DNA from: Phallusia fumigata
Lineage: Eukaryota > Chordata > Ascidiacea > Phlebobranchia > Ascidiidae
Length of the DNA: 38,252 nucleotides
NCBI GenBank assembly: GCA_008931825.1
Contig: QXVZ01015915.1
Coordinates: 1,872-40,123, forward strand
Direction: 5' to 3'
Shown: positions 1 through 11,916 of the stretch, piece by piece
Position numbering within the stretch: position 1 is the stretch's first letter
Layout: every line of letters begins with the position of its first letter
Made by a program: the position numbers and the translations under genes
Notes under the pieces: generated by a model
Database searches by the model: none
What the model was told of the DNA's origin: nothing
The model's input: the letters and a program-made list of their open reading frames with translations, nothing else

Positions 1-1967
1 TATGAAAGCAGTCCATGAAAACGTTTGGTTGTGAAACCAAAAAGAGTAGAACAGTAGTTGTTCTTTACAGAAACATTAATGGCAACATAGCCATATTGAC
101 AAGAGAAAAAACTTCAAGGTTTTTTTAAAATGAGTAGTCAGCATTGCTGTAGTTAACATGCTCAATACATGCCAGTCAATCTACTGACCGTTCACGCTCA
201 TATCGACGCGAAAATCTCAATGATCTCCTGAAAAGCATCAGTGTCAAAACAAACAAAATGCACATATACAGAATCGGACAAAAATGGGCCTGGTTCAATG
301 CAAAAATACAGCATTCAGAGCCAGAGCCAAATTTACCTTCTGTTAAACTTTGAAGACAGCTTGCTGAGAAAACCACTAGGGTTGTCGCGGGAACCTTGAG
401 CTCCTTTAGACGACATCCCTGCACCATCATTTCGATTCGATGCACCAGCCATGCAATCACTCACAGATGGTGAAGTGGGGGGTGGGCCATTATATGTTGC
501 AGTGCGACGCTGACGCTCATGGGTCTGTGGGCCATGGTATGTACGCCGCTCTCTGGCATTTCTTGGGAATGGTGTGGCTGATGTTGGTGTGTGCCTTGCA
601 TGAACTGATGAGCGACTTCCAGGAGCGACACTTGTTGTTCGAATCACAGGAGAAGGCAACTTGCCACCAGGTGAGGTACTGTGCAATGGAAAAAGTGTAC
701 AAGTTCGATGAAATATGCAACTAGGCTAGAAAAGGATTTAATACTAGCTAAAACTTTTAAGTTTTCATCACAGTGCAGTTCCTCCTAAATTTGCTTTGTA
801 CATTATTAAACATTTTTGTTAAAAATGTTTTCAAACTATACACTACATGTTCTCACTAAAAAGTATTCACTTTGAATTTGTGTACGATGTCTGTCACAAG
901 GACAGTGCAAAAAAGTTATTATCTCTTATGCCAGCCTGTTTCAAAGAACCAAACTAAAAACCATCTTTTACAGCGACTGGCAGTTGTGTAGTATCAGCCG
1001 TTGGCTGCAAAATACAGAAAGAAAAACAATATGTGCCTCTTTTGTGAAAGGCCATTCACAACATGAACATCTTATAACTGTACAACCATATTTCAACTTA
1101 CGTAGGCCTGGAATCAACATCATTAGATGGAGAAATCATTTTACCACCAGTTGTGGTTGAATGAGATTTATGATGACGAGTCCGCATCGGGTCTTCTGGG
1201 GGACTAAAATTAAAAACAAGCTTGCTAATAATTTCACCAACTTATCACAATTAAATTTATTGATCACTACCTGGCATCCGGTGGAAGAGTTTGAGCACCT
1301 TTTTTATCTGTACAAACATATGTGTTTCGCCTTGTCATATCAGATCCTTTCCATGGCTGTAAAATAAATAATAATAAAAATACCATTTGTAGTGCAGCAT
1401 TCAACCTCGATGATTACCCACGACATACTCTGAAATAAAAGCAAGTAAATCCAATTTCATACTTGGGTGGCCACCCATGCCTCTCAGAAGCATCCGGAAT
1501 CCTAGCTACTCTAAATTAGGCCACCAACAGTAACAGTTTAAAAAAAAAAGGTTTCGGTCTAAACTTGTATCACAAATCAAGATTGTTGTTTTTGATTCTA
1601 AGTGTCGGAATTTTAACCAGGATTTTTGTCACAGAAGTGTTTGGGTATTTAAGACCATACAACTATGCACCATGAAACAGGTTGCTGTCCGACTAAACTT
1701 GTACCTTAGTTATGTCTGGTCTCTGCGATGAAGGAATTTCAGCTTTATTAGGATTGGCAGCAGTAGAACCAATAGCAGCAGGTTTTAGTGCACTATTGAA
1801 AATAAATTTATGTAACAGCATTAAAAACACAACATGAAGATAATTACATACTATCACATCAAATAGCATGTAGTTATATCTTAATTGTAATATTTAAAGT
1901 TGACTTATACATATATACTTGCTTCATATGATTAAACTAGCTGGATTAATATGTATCACAAACAAAG
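1..1967 (-). repeat. Arm 1 of a 1,967-bp inverted duplication (reversed contig)
   Basis: Position x here pairs with position 6511-x on the other strand (arm 2, 4544-6510). Matching open frames mirror each other exactly, for example 337-678 against 5833-6174. I found one mismatch, at 372/6139, which is synonymous in the MARK frame. The arms are separated by 2.6 kb that includes unique minus-strand MARK exons and a single N at 4542. This is best explained as one contig placed in reverse and overlapping its neighbour. Confidence 0.9.
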
Positions 1968-4106
1968 AGCAAACTCAGTTGTTTAAAAATGTGTGAGGTA
2001 GCATAACTCCACCAAGTAAAAAGTATGTGATTTTAACAACAAGTAAATAACAAAATCATTTATGCTGTCAAATTAAGCTGCAAAATTCATTTAACTGTTG
2101 TCAAATTATCAGTTGCAACAAAAATCATCAATAATCGCATTGTCCTAGACTTCCTCATAAAAACACTTGTTAAAACAGTGAAAAATGGCTTCATGCAAGT
2201 ATTGACTTGTATTTATCTATGATTATTTTAACCATGAATTATGTACCTAAATATTACCATATTATTGACCAATTGCATCAATAAGTAACTTACCCTGAAC
2301 CTGAATCTTCAGAAATGGAAGCGACTGCTGAGTGAGGTGATTCCCCATTTCTTGTGTTATGATGATGGGCAGAGGTGGAACGTGCAACTCCTTTCACCAC
2401 ATTGTTGTTTGCTTTGGTGTCTAAAATATCATTTGAGAAAATGTACTTACATAAAAAGCAATGCTTTAAATATGCCAGCGCTATCCATGAACCTACAGTA
2501 AACCTTGCCGACAAAAAAAATCGCCTGGTCTGTAATGAATTACGATAAAACTCGACGGACTCATGTTTACATACATGGGGTAAGCTTTCTAAGAAGGGAT
2601 GTGATGAATTAAAACCGAGTCTGAGTGTGTGTTGCCAGAATTTTAACACTTTGGCCCCTGTATGCTAACACTTGAATATTAGGTCCACAGTAAATGTTTT
2701 GTTGAAAAATGTAGGTTTTTGTTGAAAAACATAAACATAAATATTTCTAAACACTATCAAATTAACAAACGGGTGGCCGCAAATTGACATAATAGTACTT
2801 CGAACAAAAAAATTCAAAAAAAATCCTAAACTACATTTTAACTTTTGTTTTCTTACTTTTCTTACCTCCTGCTTTAAAAACTGAGAATCATTCAATTGAA
2901 TGGTTTTCAAACTGGTCTAATTTCTAAAAACTGATTACATTTTCTTAATAAAACTACATAGCCCAACAACATTGACTAAAATATTGTCATTCTATGTTAC
3001 TTCACTCTAAGTCTATGCATTCTTGTACCAGATATAAAATCTGCTGTTTCAGGTTGAGCAAGGCACCTTGTTCAGAGTGATGATGCAAATACTCGCGCAC
3101 TATCCTCATTTTGTCCCTGTGCTGATTGATCCCTGGTAGTACTGACAAGCAAGTGACCATCTTTTCTGGACAAGCCTTCACCAACTCATCACAACCTAGT
3201 TAGTAGCTAGAGCAATTTAATGCTGAATCGTTGCTCAACAAACTATTGTTGTTTTCTTCTAACATGTTGGCGCTAAAATGGTTACCCTTTTTAAATGGGT
3301 AGAAGTTGTCAGCTAACAGAGCTGTTAATAAATGTTTGAAAAAAACTGTTGAATTTAAGTCCACAAATGTTGCCTGTAATGACTGTAAATATGACCATGT
3401 ACATAATATAGCTATTCTCAATAACCACACTTTGGATTTATTTCAGTCTGGGAAGGATTTAGGTGAGTCAACAAACACATTGCACACAATTAAAAGCTTT
3501 TGTACCCAACATCAGTCATGGCAGTTTACACATATTGGCAATACATGTTCTGTGGTATGACAATGGTATGACAGTTTTTTTACATGGAATTAAAGCTGAA
3601 TTTTAAGCAAAATCCACAACAAGTTTTGTTAAAATTAGTATTTGTAGTTTTCTGTGAGGTCAACAAAAACCTCAAGTGTAAATTTTGCAGAAAAACGGAG
3701 TTTAACAAAACTGAACAGAAACACAGCTCTTACTTTCTGTGCTCATCCGCCTTTGTTTCTGATTTGCAGAGACACTGCGATGCACTTTCCGTGGCACTTG
3801 ATTTGATGGAGATGGCTGACCAATTTGCTTGAGGGAAATTGCACTGCTTGAACGAGATGTTGAAGCATCACACAGCTATAAATATAAAATTACATTGATC
3901 AAAGAAATAAATACCACAGAATTTACATGTTAAGATTAACCAAAACATCATTAATGTGCACATTCTTATGCAGCACTCATGCGATTCTCATACTTCTGAA
4001 GGTTTTGTTCCTAGGAGCAGGTATGTCGCAAAGGGATCATCATATGCACGAGTCCGCAGGGATCGTTCAACTTCTGCTTTATCGTAACCCATTTCAACCA
4101 TTTTCT
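189..4106 (-). CDS. MARK: MARK/Par-1 kinase, UBA domain and spacer exons (inverted contig, partial)
   Basis: Minus-strand exons, in gene order: 4106-3994, 3875-3734, 2420-2294, 1792-1705, 1356-1271, 1203-1102, 678-337 and 227-189. All have GT-AG boundaries and compatible phases. The first encodes the UBA domain (MVEMGYDKAEVERSLRTRAY, then DDPFATYLLLGTKPSE), which in MARK kinases packs against the catalytic domain. The second ends in KVHRSVSANQKQRRMSTE, a signature of the MARK spacer. The last five exons are a mirror copy of plus-strand exons at 4719-6322, identical at protein level where compared. The first three exist only here. The reading frame runs without a break from exon 2420-2294 (phase 2) into the next exon on either copy. 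The catalytic domain would precede 4106 but is absent, because the contig ends at the N at 4542. I infer that this contig is backwards and that these exons belong upstream of 4719. Family assignment is very secure; which vertebrate paralogue it matches is not resolvable. Confidence 0.9.
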
Positions 4107-4543
4107 CTGAAAAATTAAAACATTGGATGTTATGTGTACTGGTGAAAGACAACACGAAACATGATTTTGTTTTGGTACATGACAAGTAAATACAAGAAAA
4201 AAAACTTGTACAAATATGTAAGCTTGGCATTCTTGTCAAACTTACAAACTTCTAGAAAAATGTTTCAAAACAACTTCTTTCAATAAGTAGTGCAAAACTT
4301 AGTTGACCTGCAGTAACCTTCCGGCATTCCACAGTCAACCAAACCACAAATTTTTATTGACCTTTTTAAATCAGTTTCAGTGGTGAGGTATAAATTCACT
4401 AACAACATTTAGCCCTTTAATAAACTAAATAGAAGCATACATGCTACTATATTTGTGGAGAGCTATCATATATAGCAGCAGAGATATTTTGATGCCTGGT
4501 CTACTACTGTATGGCATAGCAAATACCTTTTAGGTTACCACNT

Positions 4544-6510
4544 CTTTGTTTGTGATACATATTAATCCAGCTAGTTTAATCATATGAAGCAAGTATATAT
4601 GTATAAGTCAACTTTAAATATTACAATTAAGATATAACTACATGCTATTTGATGTGATAGTATGTAATTATCTTCATGTTGTGTTTTTAATGCTGTTACA
4701 TAAATTTATTTTCAATAGTGCACTAAAACCTGCTGCTATTGGTTCTACTGCTGCCAATCCTAATAAAGCTGAAATTCCTTCATCGCAGAGACCAGACATA
4801 ACTAAGGTACAAGTTTAGTCGGACAGCAACCTGTTTCATGGTGCATAGTTGTATGGTCTTAAATACCCAAACACTTCTGTGACAAAAATCCTGGTTAAAA
4901 TTCCGACACTTAGAATCAAAAACAACAATCTTGATTTGTGATACAAGTTTAGACCGAAACCTTTTTTTTTTAAACTGTTACTGTTGGTGGCCTAATTTAG
5001 AGTAGCTAGGATTCCGGATGCTTCTGAGAGGCATGGGTGGCCACCCAAGTATGAAATTGGATTTACTTGCTTTTATTTCAGAGTATGTCGTGGGTAATCA
5101 TCGAGGTTGAATGCTGCACTACAAATGGTATTTTTATTATTATTTATTTTACAGCCATGGAAAGGATCTGATATGACAAGGCGAAACACATATGTTTGTA
5201 CAGATAAAAAAGGTGCTCAAACTCTTCCACCGGATGCCAGGTAGTGATCAATAAATTTAATTGTGATAAGTTGGTGAAATTATTAGCAAGCTTGTTTTTA
5301 ATTTTAGTCCCCCAGAAGACCCGATGCGGACTCGTCATCATAAATCTCATTCAACCACAACTGGTGGTAAAATGATTTCTCCATCTAATGATGTTGATTC
5401 CAGGCCTACGTAAGTTGAAATATGGTTGTACAGTTATAAGATGTTCATGTTGTGAATGGCCTTTCACAAAAGAGGCACATATTGTTTTTCTTTCTGTATT
5501 TTGCAGCCAACGGCTGATACTACACAACTGCCAGTCGCTGTAAAAGATGGTTTTTAGTTTGGTTCTTTGAAACAGGCTGGCATAAGAGATAATAACTTTT
5601 TTGCACTGTCCTTGTGACAGACATCGTACACAAATTCAAAGTGAATACTTTTTAGTGAGAACATGTAGTGTATAGTTTGAAAACATTTTTAACAAAAATG
5701 TTTAATAATGTACAAAGCAAATTTAGGAGGAACTGCACTGTGATGAAAACTTAAAAGTTTTAGCTAGTATTAAATCCTTTTCTAGCCTAGTTGCATATTT
5801 CATCGAACTTGTACACTTTTTCCATTGCACAGTACCTCACCTGGTGGCAAGTTGCCTTCTCCTGTGATTCGAACAACAAGTGTCGCTCCTGGAAGTCGCT
5901 CATCAGTTCATGCAAGGCACACACCAACATCAGCCACACCATTCCCAAGAAATGCCAGAGAGCGGCGTACATACCATGGCCCACAGACCCATGAGCGTCA
6001 GCGTCGCACTGCAACATATAATGGCCCACCCCCCACTTCACCATCTGTGAGTGATTGCATGGCTGGTGCATCGAATCGAAATGATGGTGCAGGGATGTCG
6101 TCTAAAGGAGCTCAAGGTTCCCGCGACAACCCTAGTGGATTTCTCAGCAAGCTGTCTTCAAAGTTTAACAGAAGGTAAATTTGGCTCTGGCTCTGAATGC
6201 TGTATTTTTGCATTGAACCAGGCCCATTTTTGTCCGATTCTGTATATGTGCATTTTGTTTGTTTTGACACTGATGCTTTTCAGGAGATCATTGAGATTTT
6301 CGCGTCGATATGAGCGTGAACGGTCAGTAGATTGACTGGCATGTATTGAGCATGTTAACTACAGCAATGCTGACTACTCATTTTAAAAAAACCTTGAAGT
6401 TTTTTCTCTTGTCAATATGGCTATGTTGCCATTAATGTTTCTGTAAAGAACAACTACTGTTCTACTCTTTTTGGTTTCACAACCAAACGTTTTCATGGAC
6501 TGCTTTCATA
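4544..6510 (+). repeat. Arm 2 of the 1,967-bp inverted duplication
   Basis: Mirror image of 1-1967. It begins just after the N at 4542 and carries MARK exons 4719-6322 in the orientation of the rest of the gene, so this is the correctly oriented copy. Confidence 0.9.
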
Positions 6511-9500
6511 GCAAGGATACTTATTAAACATTGGGTAACATTACAAGTTCAACATAGTGTGCTCTGTTAAAATAACTGAGTGGATTAAATACATTTGGTG
6601 AAAACAGGAAACTAACAGCTATACCACATAACTTAAAGCAACAATTGGAAGTGATATGTTAATAAAATCTATTCAATGATATGTGAAAAGTCCAACTTTG
6701 CTTCTAAATATAACCGTGTGATAACCAGTAGGTTTACACACTTGTAATGTAAAAAAAACTCTACAGTCCTGGCTCTTAGGGGTTTCTTGCATTTCTAAAA
6801 AGGATAAACAGTAATTGTCAAAATATGGAGGGTCAGAAAAACTTAACTAATTTTCAGGGATGGCCAAATGAATATTTTAGTCATACAATATGAACGAAAA
6901 ATGTACTGCAGTCCTATCTGATACATAATACTTTACTACATATGCTATAAACATGTGTTAAACAGTAACCAAGAAGCACTATTTGTTTTGCTACTGTGTT
7001 AGAAAACAAAGAACTTTTCATGGGCTTACAAGCGAAGGTCTTAAGTTCCATATAAATTTAATAAACAGGAATAAATTCTTAACTGACTAAGACCAAAATG
7101 TGATGAACGTTTTTGTGCTGCAATGTTATGATCCCATTCCTAAAGGTGATGCACATTGTTTTACCCTCTTCTTGTTTCTCCTTTCTTATCCTGAAGCTTG
7201 TTCATGCTCTTTTGGCATTCAATGTTTGAAGGATTTGGAGAGAAACTTTTACTGTTGGTATATTTTATCATGGTGGTGTGTCATCAGTTTTGTTCGATCC
7301 CATAGACCAACTGGTTACCCTGATTTTCATGCCATCAATTTCTTTCTTTGATCGTATAGCCCCATGTTTTACCCCATTAGCCGCCCAAAATGGTTCAAAT
7401 TATTTAACAACGTTAACTGGATGAATTTTGGACTGTTTGTAGAACATGCCATGGTGGCTGCGTTGATTGCAGCGCATATGTTATCATCACCAAACCTTTT
7501 TTTCTAAATCAAACAAATCACACGAAATATTACATGTGTAAAATTTATAAAGTTAAAATTTTGACATATATATTAGGAAATTATGGTTGCCAAAACAGAC
7601 CACATAGTGCACATTTTCTCCTGTAAAATTACTGGTATTTGCTCATTTACCACTGAAGTATTAGACAAAAACCAATACCATTTTCACCACTTGATGTCAG
7701 TGCTAATGCATTATTTTTTGGCCATCCCTGATTGTCATTAGTTAAAAATTTGATTTTACGGTTTCTGTAGGACTTATTTTGGAAATAGTAATCGTTTTAA
7801 CTATTCCAACAAATTGGTGAAAATTTTTATATGTGTGCAGGAATATTGTCGGTGATAACGACATTTGTCCTGTACATTTTGGTTTGCATTAAGTAAAAAC
7901 AAATTTGCTAAAAGCCAGATGCAACAAAATGAAAATCTTTACTTTTACACTCTTATTCCATTTTCTTATGTTTCTTTAATGAATAACTATAAGTGGCCTT
8001 TTACACATTGTTTTTGCACCAAACCGGGAGAAATGTTTTTTGTGTCAATGGGTCATGCATGCACAATGCATGTGCATAATATAGGTTTTTAAACAAAGCA
8101 TAAAAATATTTATCACAAATAATTTTTCATTGCTAGCATCATGATTTTGACAAAAAAGTTTTTTATCAACAGACTTTCCAACCATGATAAATCTTAAAAA
8201 TGCTTGCTTCCACTTAGTTTTTGTTTTACAATTTTAATTTTCTGATAAATTCTGGTAATTTTGTAATGGGACAAAAAGGAAATGTTGCCACTTATCATTT
8301 TTGTCCAATAGCTCAGTATTGGTTAAGTGATGTTAACTGAAAAGTAATAAAATTTAGAGAATAAAGGAATTGGAAAACAACAAGATAAACAATGTGCATT
8401 TTTGTGATACATAAACTATTATGTTGATTAAACTAAACAGCATTAAACTATGAATTAATGAGCAAAACACAACCAAATATGGAAATTATGTTAGTCTGTT
8501 AAAATGTTGCCACAGTTTGGATTAGTGATATACCGAAGCTTCGGTTTGCTGAATTTATTCGGCCGAATCAGCGATTTTTACAAAGATTTGGTTTCGGCCG
8601 AATAATTTGTTATGATTCGGCCAAAACCGAACTTTTACTCATACAGAAAATAACGTTTTAAGACACCAAGCGTGCGGGTCTTAGTGATATTTGTCATTAC
8701 CCAAAACGATGTTTGTATTTAAGGCACAACGCGTGTCTTTTTCGTCTATTTACGTACCACACAATCTGGCAAACTGTGCTGTAATTAATAGGCCTAAAAC
8801 GAAAAGATGCAACAATGATGATTGTTCAGGTACGTAACAAAACTGTTAAAATAGGGTATTTTTGCTGCTGTAAGTTATTGCATTTATGACTGCTAACGCC
8901 ATACACTTGTTTATCTCGTCAACTAGTTTTTATTAAAGGATTATCGTTTTGTCCACTTCCGCCAATAGATCAGTAGTTCGGAAGCTGGCAACCACGGCCT
9001 AGGCAACAATAAAACACACAGAACTAAGATAATAATACAACACAGCTATCCTGTTGTAGCACCACTGTTTGCCTGGCCACAAAACTCAAGTGATTGTGTC
9101 AAAAGCGTAGAGTACGGGTTCACGTAACGTCACAAATGATTCGGTTGATTCGGCCGAATTTATTCGGCAAAAACTGCCGGTTTCGGTCCGAACCTAATTT
9201 GCGCGATTCGGTGCATCACTAGTTTGGATACTTTTGAGAATGGATAGTATCCCAACCTATCCAAACAAGACAAAAGAGTCAGTGGTATAATATGGCTCAA
9301 AGAACTTGTAGTTTTGATGTGAATCAAAACCAGTTCTTCAAATGCATGTCAGTTTGTACATTTAAAACAATGTATATTTTGAAGAAGTTATGTTTCAGTA
9401 GATGTAGTTTAATAAATAGCCCCAAAGATACTTTTTAATATCTTTGGCAACTCCTTTGCAAAGCGATTTTAATGCCCCTTGTGCAGACTTACTGTTCTAC

Positions 9501-11916
9501 TAACAATTTCATGCAGAAGTGTAACTACTAAATCTGAGACAATGCAAGTAACTACTAATACTCTGGGTGGAATTACTTAGTGGTGGCAGTGTTGCACTAA
9601 AACTTAGGTTGCACTCAAGCTAACTTTTCTTGAAGTGTTCAGAGGTTTTATGGATGTGTTGTTGTGTTGTAGTGCTGCAAGAGGAGTTCCCGAAACAGAA
9701 AAAGAGTCAAAACCAAGGTCTCTACGATTTACCTGGTCTATGAAAACTACATCTGCCATGGAGCCAAAGGAAATGATGAAGGAAATTCGAAAAGTAATTA
9801 ATTCATTGGCCTAAGTTGAAATATCTAATTAGGGATGTTTATAGTGTAACAATTATTCTAGAACAGTTACTGTGATTGATGATTTATACAAATAAAAACA
9901 ATGAAAACATTTTTTTAATTTAGAGAAGTGCCCAATTTTGTTTGTGAGATGTTTCCACCAAGTTGCATTTCCTTTTAAGCATCTAAACAACATCTGGCAT
10001 GTTTTCATTATAGTTCCATGCAATGGGTGTTAAAAATTTATTTGCGAAGAGCGGAAGTCAGCAAAGCAACCACATTTTTGCTTTGTGATTCACTTTTTTT
10101 TTTTTTTGTCTTGTCCGTGTTATTTGGCCATGAAATGTTTGTTGGATTTGGATAAAACTTTAACAGCTGGTAGATATGGTCATAGAGTTTTGCCATTTGT
10201 TTTATTTGGTCCCTCTAGTCCCATTGGTTACCCTGCTAATTGGGTCACATTATTTAACAATGTCCGAATTTGGTAAAATTTAAAATTAATCTACTGGTTG
10301 GTTATGTATATAAAAGGTGCATTATGACATTATTATCGACCAGTCAATTGAACATTGTCAAGAATTTTGTCGATCCCTTGCATTGACAAGTTGGCCACTC
10401 CTGGTATAACATATCACTGCAATGCATTGGTTACTGTGTTTTTCGAAAAGCCCAAGCTGTTACCTCACTAACGCCCCTCCCCGAAAATGAGTTGTTAAAC
10501 AATGTCGTAATTAGATAAAATTTAGACGGTTTGTAGGATATGTCATCATGGTACAGCGATGTCTTGTACATCCTCCGCAATTGAACTGATAGACGTCAGT
10601 TCTACATAGTTATGTGTATACTAAATACAAAACTGCAAATACATAGGGATTTGACAGGTTTTACAACAGACACAGGTCAGTGGTTGGTATTAGACCATTA
10701 TTTCACCCGGAAAACACACTCAGACTGCTGGGCAGTCTTTCAGCTGCTGAAAATCAAGCAGTGATTGCATACTGGTAACCGTTAGATCACACTTTAGAAC
10801 ACGGCACCTTGCAACAACTTTACTCCTATTTGAAGTTCTTTGCTATACAGTAGCTTGAAAGTTTACATTTGTTCTATAAGGAAAAGCATGGTTCTTGAAT
10901 TATTACCCATTCACCAAGACTAAGTTGGAAAAGGTCATTAGAAGTTTGTAGTACAATTGGCTCTTAAATGGTTAAATGTCTGAAAAATGGTTATCTGTAA
11001 CTTTTCAGGAGCTTTTATATCAATCTTTTACAGACTGGACAAGGCTTAACTAAATTGTTTGTTATTTTCTAAGTTTTTAATATGTTTTATGATCTACATA
11101 CAAACACAGTAATATTAAAATGTATCACTCTTTTTCATTCAAGTTTTTTTGCCCTATGTTAGGAACAAATGATAAAACATGTTTCCATGCAGGTTCTGAA
11201 TTCAAATAATTGTGACTATGAACAACGTGAGAAGTACCTGCTATTCTGTGTGCATGGACATGGTCATGCTGATAATCTTGTGCAGTGGGAAATGGAAGTT
11301 TGCAAGCTGCCAAGACTTTCACTAAATGGAGTTAGATTTAAAGTAAGTCATTTCACCGCATTACATTCTGGTCAGAGCAAAACATTTAGGTACAAACCAG
11401 ATTTAATATTTTNCATGCAGGTTCTGAATTCAAATAATTGTGACTATGAACAACGTGAGAAGTACCTGCTATTCTGTGTGCATGGACATGGTCATGCTGA
11501 TAATCTTGTGCAGTGGGAAATGGAAGTTTGCAAGCTGCCAAGACTTTCACTAAATGGAGTTAGATTTAAAGTAAGTCATTTCACCGCATTACATTCTGGT
11601 CAGAGCAAAACATTTAGGTACAAACCAGATTTAATATTTTACATTCCATACTTTACTATAGACCAGTGGTTCTCAAACTTTTCAGAAATGTTTGCATAGC
11701 CATTGACTGGCAGGCCACTACAAAAATTGACTCGAATTCACCTCACTCGATTACAATTCAGCAACGCTTTGTGTGTACCACATTTACGTCAATTGTTACT
11801 TGTCATATCACAAAGCAATTAATCAAAAATCTGTTCCTTTTTTGCAGAGAATTTCTGGAACTAGCATTGCTTTTAAAAATATCGCTTCCAAAATTGCCAA
11901 TGAATTGAAGCTGTAG
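4719..11916 (+). CDS. MARK: MARK/Par-1 kinase, spacer and C-terminal KA1 domain (partial)
   Basis: Exons: 4719-4806, 5155-5240, 5308-5409, 5833-6174, 6284-6322, 9673-9793, 11193-11342 (repeated at 11421-11570) and 11848-11916 with stop TAG. Phases agree throughout. With the three upstream exons from the inverted contig, they encode about 459 residues. The spacer holds RRNTYVC, which matches the region around the atypical-PKC target threonine of vertebrate MARKs, and a basic [13 protein letters not shown] segment. The end is a full KA1 domain: [19 protein letters not shown], then [20 protein letters not shown], then [22 protein letters not shown]1 binds acidic phospholipids and restrains the kinase. 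MARKs phosphorylate microtubule-associated proteins and act in cell polarity. Only one of the two identical KA1 exons can be real; two copies would duplicate 50 residues. If the donor at 6323 is not used, translation stops at TGA 6333-6335, giving a KA1-less form. Confidence 0.93.
6855..7730. mobile_element. 876-bp element with 14-bp terminal inverted repeats
   Basis: CAGGGATGGCCAAA at 6855-6868 is the exact reverse complement of TTTGGCCATCCCTG at 7717-7730. Outside these, both flanks share an AACTAA-containing stretch in inverted orientation, so the inverted repeat may extend to about 6838 and 7755. I found no clear target-site duplication. There is no transposase-like frame, so this would be non-autonomous. 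The CAGGG terminus resembles hAT-type ends, but the superfamily is uncertain. Confidence 0.55.
8523..9221. mobile_element. hAT-type non-autonomous element (MITE) with 8-bp TSD
   Basis: The ends are TAGTGATATACCGAA and, as reverse complement, TAGTGATGCACCGAA. They are flanked by the identical 8-bp GTTTGGAT at 8515-8522 and 9222-9229, a target-site length typical of hAT transposons. Both ends contain clusters of TTCGGCCGAAT-like sub-palindromes. No transposase frame is visible in its 699 bp. A diverged right half of the same family lies at about 25134-25402. Confidence 0.8.
9794..11192 (+). other. MARK KA1 intron with allelic copy elsewhere
   Basis: Intron between the two main KA1 exons. Segments 9953-10470 and 11058-11215 reappear joined at 13765-14448 with scattered substitutions. 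The block 10471-11057 is absent from that other haplotype. The region 10085-10290 distantly resembles 7140-7400 in the preceding intron, suggesting an old repeat family. I see no coding potential. Confidence 0.6.
11186..11640 (+). repeat. 227-bp direct duplication around single N (KA1 exon twice)
   Basis: Positions 11186-11412 are repeated at 11414-11640 (offset 228) with the N at 11413 between them. The repeat includes the 150-bp KA1 exon and both of its splice sites. I saw no differences between the copies. This indicates two overlapping contig ends that were never merged. Confidence 0.9.

Larger units (their letters stand above)
6323..9672 (+). other. Large MARK intron with transposon relics
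   Basis: The intron lies between the spacer exon ending RRYERER and the first KA1 exon. It is much longer than its neighbours. I see no further exon with correct phase and splice sites. It holds an element with 14-bp terminal inverted repeats (6855-7730) and a hAT-type element with an 8-bp target duplication (8523-9221). The short open frames at 7100-7351 and 7865-8092 look non-coding. Confidence 0.7.

Noticed and set aside
3002..3184. Minus-strand frame inside the MARK locus as an extra exon
   Set aside because: Exons 3875-3734 and 2420-2294 already join in phase (STEN). The frame lacks matching phase and MARK similarity.
5507..5560. Possible MARK exon after the TTTTGCAG acceptor at about 5506
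   Set aside because: In the required phase it meets a stop codon quickly, whereas the exon at 5833 continues the frame.
1..6510. Genuine large palindrome or antisense gene pair
   Set aside because: The coding frame continues from one arm's unique side into the other arm, and an N marks the junction.
11193..11570. Tandem KA1 exon duplication or mutually exclusive exons in MARK
   Set aside because: The copies appear identical, flanks included, and abut at a single N, so they are overlapping contig ends.
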